Source: Sphingopyxis sp. GW247-27LB (GTDB taxonomy: Bacteria; Pseudomonadota; Alphaproteobacteria; Sphingomonadales; Sphingomonadaceae). Taken from it: a stretch of DNA of 64,000 nucleotides. Below the pieces are notes generated by a model. That model was not told where the DNA came from, ran no database searches, and saw only the letters and a list, made by a program, of their open reading frames with translations. Below, piece after piece: positions 62,005 to 64,000 of this stretch. The position numbers were made by a program, and so were the translations under genes. Every line of letters begins with the position of its first letter. Positions within the stretch are counted from its first letter, which is position 1. The stretch lies in assembly GCF_002277025.1 (NCBI RefSeq), contig NZ_NIWD01000002.1:342241-406240 (forward strand), written 5' to 3'.

Positions 62005-64000
62005 ATGAACGCTGTTACCGAAACCGCAGCCGCAGAGCCTGTGTCTGGCGTCGAGATTTTCGTGCCGCTCGCCAAGCTCAAGAAGTCTCCGCGCAATGCC
62101 CGCAAGGTGCCGCACGGGGAAGCCGCTATCGTGGCGCTGGCCGCTTCGATCCAGCACAAGGGGCTGATCCAGAACCTTGTGATCGAGCCCGAGGTCAAGG
62201 AGGACGGGACGCCGACCGGGTACTATCTCGTCACCGCTGGCGAGGGCCGCAGGCTGGCGATGCTGCTGCGCGTCAAGCGCAAGCAGATCAAGAAGTCGGA
62301 AGCCGTGCGCTGCTGGCTCGATACCGCGAACGATCCGGCCGAGATCAGCCTGGACGAGAACGTGACCCGGACCCCGATGCACCCCGCCGACCAGTTCGAG
62401 CGGTTCCGTGAGCTTTCCGAGAGCAAGGGCTACGGCGCGGAGGAAATCGGCGCGCGGTTCGGCGTGTCGGCTTCTGTGGTGAAGCAGCGCCTCCGCTTGG
62501 GCGCTGTCTCCCCGAAGCTGTTGCAGGTCTATCGCGAGGACGGGTTGACGCTGGACCAGTTGATGGCCTTCGCCATCACCGAGGATCATGCCCGGCAGGA
62601 GCAGGTGTTCGAGAGCCTGCATCATAACCGCGAGCCGTGGATCATCCGCCGCGACATGACCGCGAGCAACGTGCCCGCCACAGATCGGCGCGCGGTGTTC
62701 GTCGGTGCAGACGCTTACGTCGAGGCGGGTGGCAACATCATCCGCGACCTGTTCAGCGAGGACCGGGGCGGCTTCTTCGAGGATGCTGGCTTGCTCGACA
62801 TGCTAGCCGTCGAGAAGCTGCGCGAGATCGCGGGCGAGGTGCAGGCCGAGGGCTGGAAATGGGCCGAAGCCTATATCGACTATCCCCACGCCAACGGTTT
62901 CCGGCGCTTCTATCCCGAGCCGGTCGCCCTGTCCGACGAGGACGAGACGCGGCTGGAGGCGCTGTCCACCGAGCATGACGCATTAGCCGAAGGCTATTCG
63001 TCCTATGACGAAATGCCCGAGGACTTGGCGGAGAAGCTGGAGGGGCTGTCCGACGAGATCGACGCCATCAGCGCCAAGCGTTCGGCCTACGACCCGAAGG
63101 TGATCGCCAACGGCGGCGTGTTCGTCATCCTCAATCACGACGGCACGGCGCGGATCGAGCGCGGTTTCGTCCGGCCCGAGGACGAGGCGCTGGCAGACCC
63201 GCAGCCCGAGGATGAACCGGAGGGCGAAGTTGTTTCGTCCGGCGGTGAAGACGAGGACGAGGGCGGAGACGAGCAGGCCGAGGACGAGCAGGAAGCCGAG
63301 GAAGAGGAGCCGGGTAAGCCGATTTCCGACAGCCTCATTCGTGACCTGTCCGCGCACCGGACGCTCGCCTTGCGCGTGGCGCTTGGCGAACGGCCCGACC
63401 TTGCGGTGGTGGCGCTCACCCACACCCTGACGGCGCAGTTGTTCTACAGCTATGCCGAGGCCGGTTGCCTTGAGGTCCGTCCGACCGCCACCCCGCTTGG
63501 CAGCCATGCCGATGGGATCGACGACACCCCGTTGGCGGCGCGCGCAAGCGAGGCGCACGAGGCATGGGCCGAGCGGATGCCGCGTGACGTGGCGGACCTG
63601 TGGGGCTTCATCGTCGGGCTGGACGATGCGAAGCGGCTGGCGTTGCTGGCGCATTGCGCGTCCCGCACCGTCAACGCCTTGCGGCTGCCGTGGGACCGCA
63701 AGCCTCGTTCGTTGCAGACGGCGGACAGGCTGGCGAGCGCGCTGGGGCTTGATATGGCGAAGGACTGGACGCCCACCGTGGACAGCTATCTTGGCCGCGT
63801 CACCAAGGCGCATATCGTCGAGGCCGTGACGGAAGGCGTGTCGGAGGACGCCGCCTGCCGCATCGCCGACATGAAGAAGCCGGACATGGCGCAAGCCGCC
63901 GAGCAGCTTCTGGCCGGGACCGGATGGTTGCCCGCGACCTTGCGGACCACGCAGCCCGAGCCGAAGGCGATCGAAGCCGATGCCGTCAATACGGGGGATG
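62005..64000 (+). CDS. ParB-like partition/nuclease family protein (partial)
   Basis: An open frame of 665 codons that runs off the window. Residues 15-110 are the ParB N-terminal domain with VPLAKLKKSPRNARKV and the box II-type LVTAGEGRRLAML; residues 115-200 hold the helix-turn-helix GAEEIGARFGVSASVVKQRLRL. Residues about 395-435 are very acidic (mostly Asp/Glu). The C-terminal part is not recognised. This long ParB-like form occurs on plasmids and integrative elements of alphaproteobacteria, where it may serve partition or gene control. GAAGGAG lies seven bases before the ATG. No ParA gene precedes it here. Confidence 0.88.
   Translation, partial: MNAVTETAAAEPVSGVEIFVPLAKLKKSPRNARKVPHGEAAIVALAASIQHKGLIQNLVIEPEVKEDGTPTGYYLVTAGEGRRLAMLLRVKRKQIKKSEAVRCWLDTANDPAEISLDENVTRTPMHPADQFERFRELSESKGYGAEEIGARFGVSASVVKQRLRLGAVSPKLLQVYREDGLTLDQLMAFAITEDHARQEQVFESLHHNREPWIIRRDMTASNVPATDRRAVFVGADAYVEAGGNIIRDLFSEDRGGFFEDAGLLDMLAVEKLREIAGEVQAEGWKWAEAYIDYPHANGFRRFYPEPVALSDEDETRLEALSTEHDALAEGYSSYDEMPEDLAEKLEGLSDEIDAISAKRSAYDPKVIANGGVFVILNHDGTARIERGFVRPEDEALADPQPEDEPEGEVVSSGGEDEDEGGDEQAEDEQEAEEEEPGKPISDSLIRDLSAHRTLALRVALGERPDLAVVALTHTLTAQLFYSYAEAGCLEVRPTATPLGSHADGIDDTPLAARASEAHEAWAERMPRDVADLWGFIVGLDDAKRLALLAHCASRTVNALRLPWDRKPRSLQTADRLASALGLDMAKDWTPTVDSYLGRVTKAHIVEAVTEGVSEDAACRIADMKKPDMAQAAEQLLAGTGWLPATLRTTQPEPKAIEADAVNTGD

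Overview
The window looks like chromosomal DNA of a high-GC alphaproteobacterium of the Sphingomonadales, probably Sphingopyxis or a close relative. This is inferred from the mix of genes (TonB receptors, PrsK/PrsR/PrsT, CcrM, split PntAA/PntAB/PntB, short aa3 oxidase subunit IV) and from the small palindromic repeats between genes; no 16S or database check was possible. Most genes sit in short same-strand operons whose stop and start codons overlap (ATGA, GTGA or TTGA).

Layout. 1-8.9 kb, mostly minus strand: an MFS transporter with a Met-rich N-terminus, a siderophore uptake operon (TonB receptor, small membrane protein, PepSY protein) behind a Fur-box-like palindrome, an amidohydrolase and a mannose-1-phosphate guanylyltransferase. 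9-16.5 kb, plus strand: a secreted TonB-C protein, then the regulatory part of the PEP-CTERM/exosortase polysaccharide system (sugar transferase, PrsK, PrsR, PrsT) without an exosortase. 16.7-26.8 kb: GntR regulator, nitroreductase, POT peptide transporter, an amidohydrolase pair whose second member has lost its metal ligands, NnrU, DUF1003, an aldo/keto reductase and a dicarboxylate symporter. 26.9-33.7 kb: glmM, a DUF1272 protein, thiD fused to a VOC domain, rnhB, an SDR, ccrM behind a dense cluster of its own target sites, and folP.

33.8-45.9 kb: an ArsR/SRPBCC pair with a clear operator, an NtrC-like regulator with a damaged AAA+ core, the small aa3 oxidase subunit, pntAA-pntAB-pntB, an Asp/Glu racemase homologue, DUF2147, a beta-helix protein paired with a diheme cytochrome, maiA and a second TonB receptor. 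46-58.5 kb: a MarR gene leading into the HPr-rel-A cassette (PqqD-like, HprK-like kinase, nucleotidyltransferase), two TraB/GumN proteins, an XRE regulator with a membrane protein, then glyQ and glyS separated by a DUF559 endonuclease gene framed by inverted palindromic repeats, an unknown membrane-anchored protein, and ppdK.

From 58.6 kb to the end lies one end of an integrated element. It is inserted at a tRNA-Arg(ACG) gene and carries a large serine recombinase whose stop codon lies inside the tRNA, an 81-residue conserved-looking protein, a VapC/antitoxin pair and a long ParB-like protein that runs off the window. The parts least explained by known biology are the HPr-rel-A cassette, the repeat-framed DUF559 gene with its effects on glyS, the recombinase/tRNA overlap and the degenerate NtrC-family regulator.
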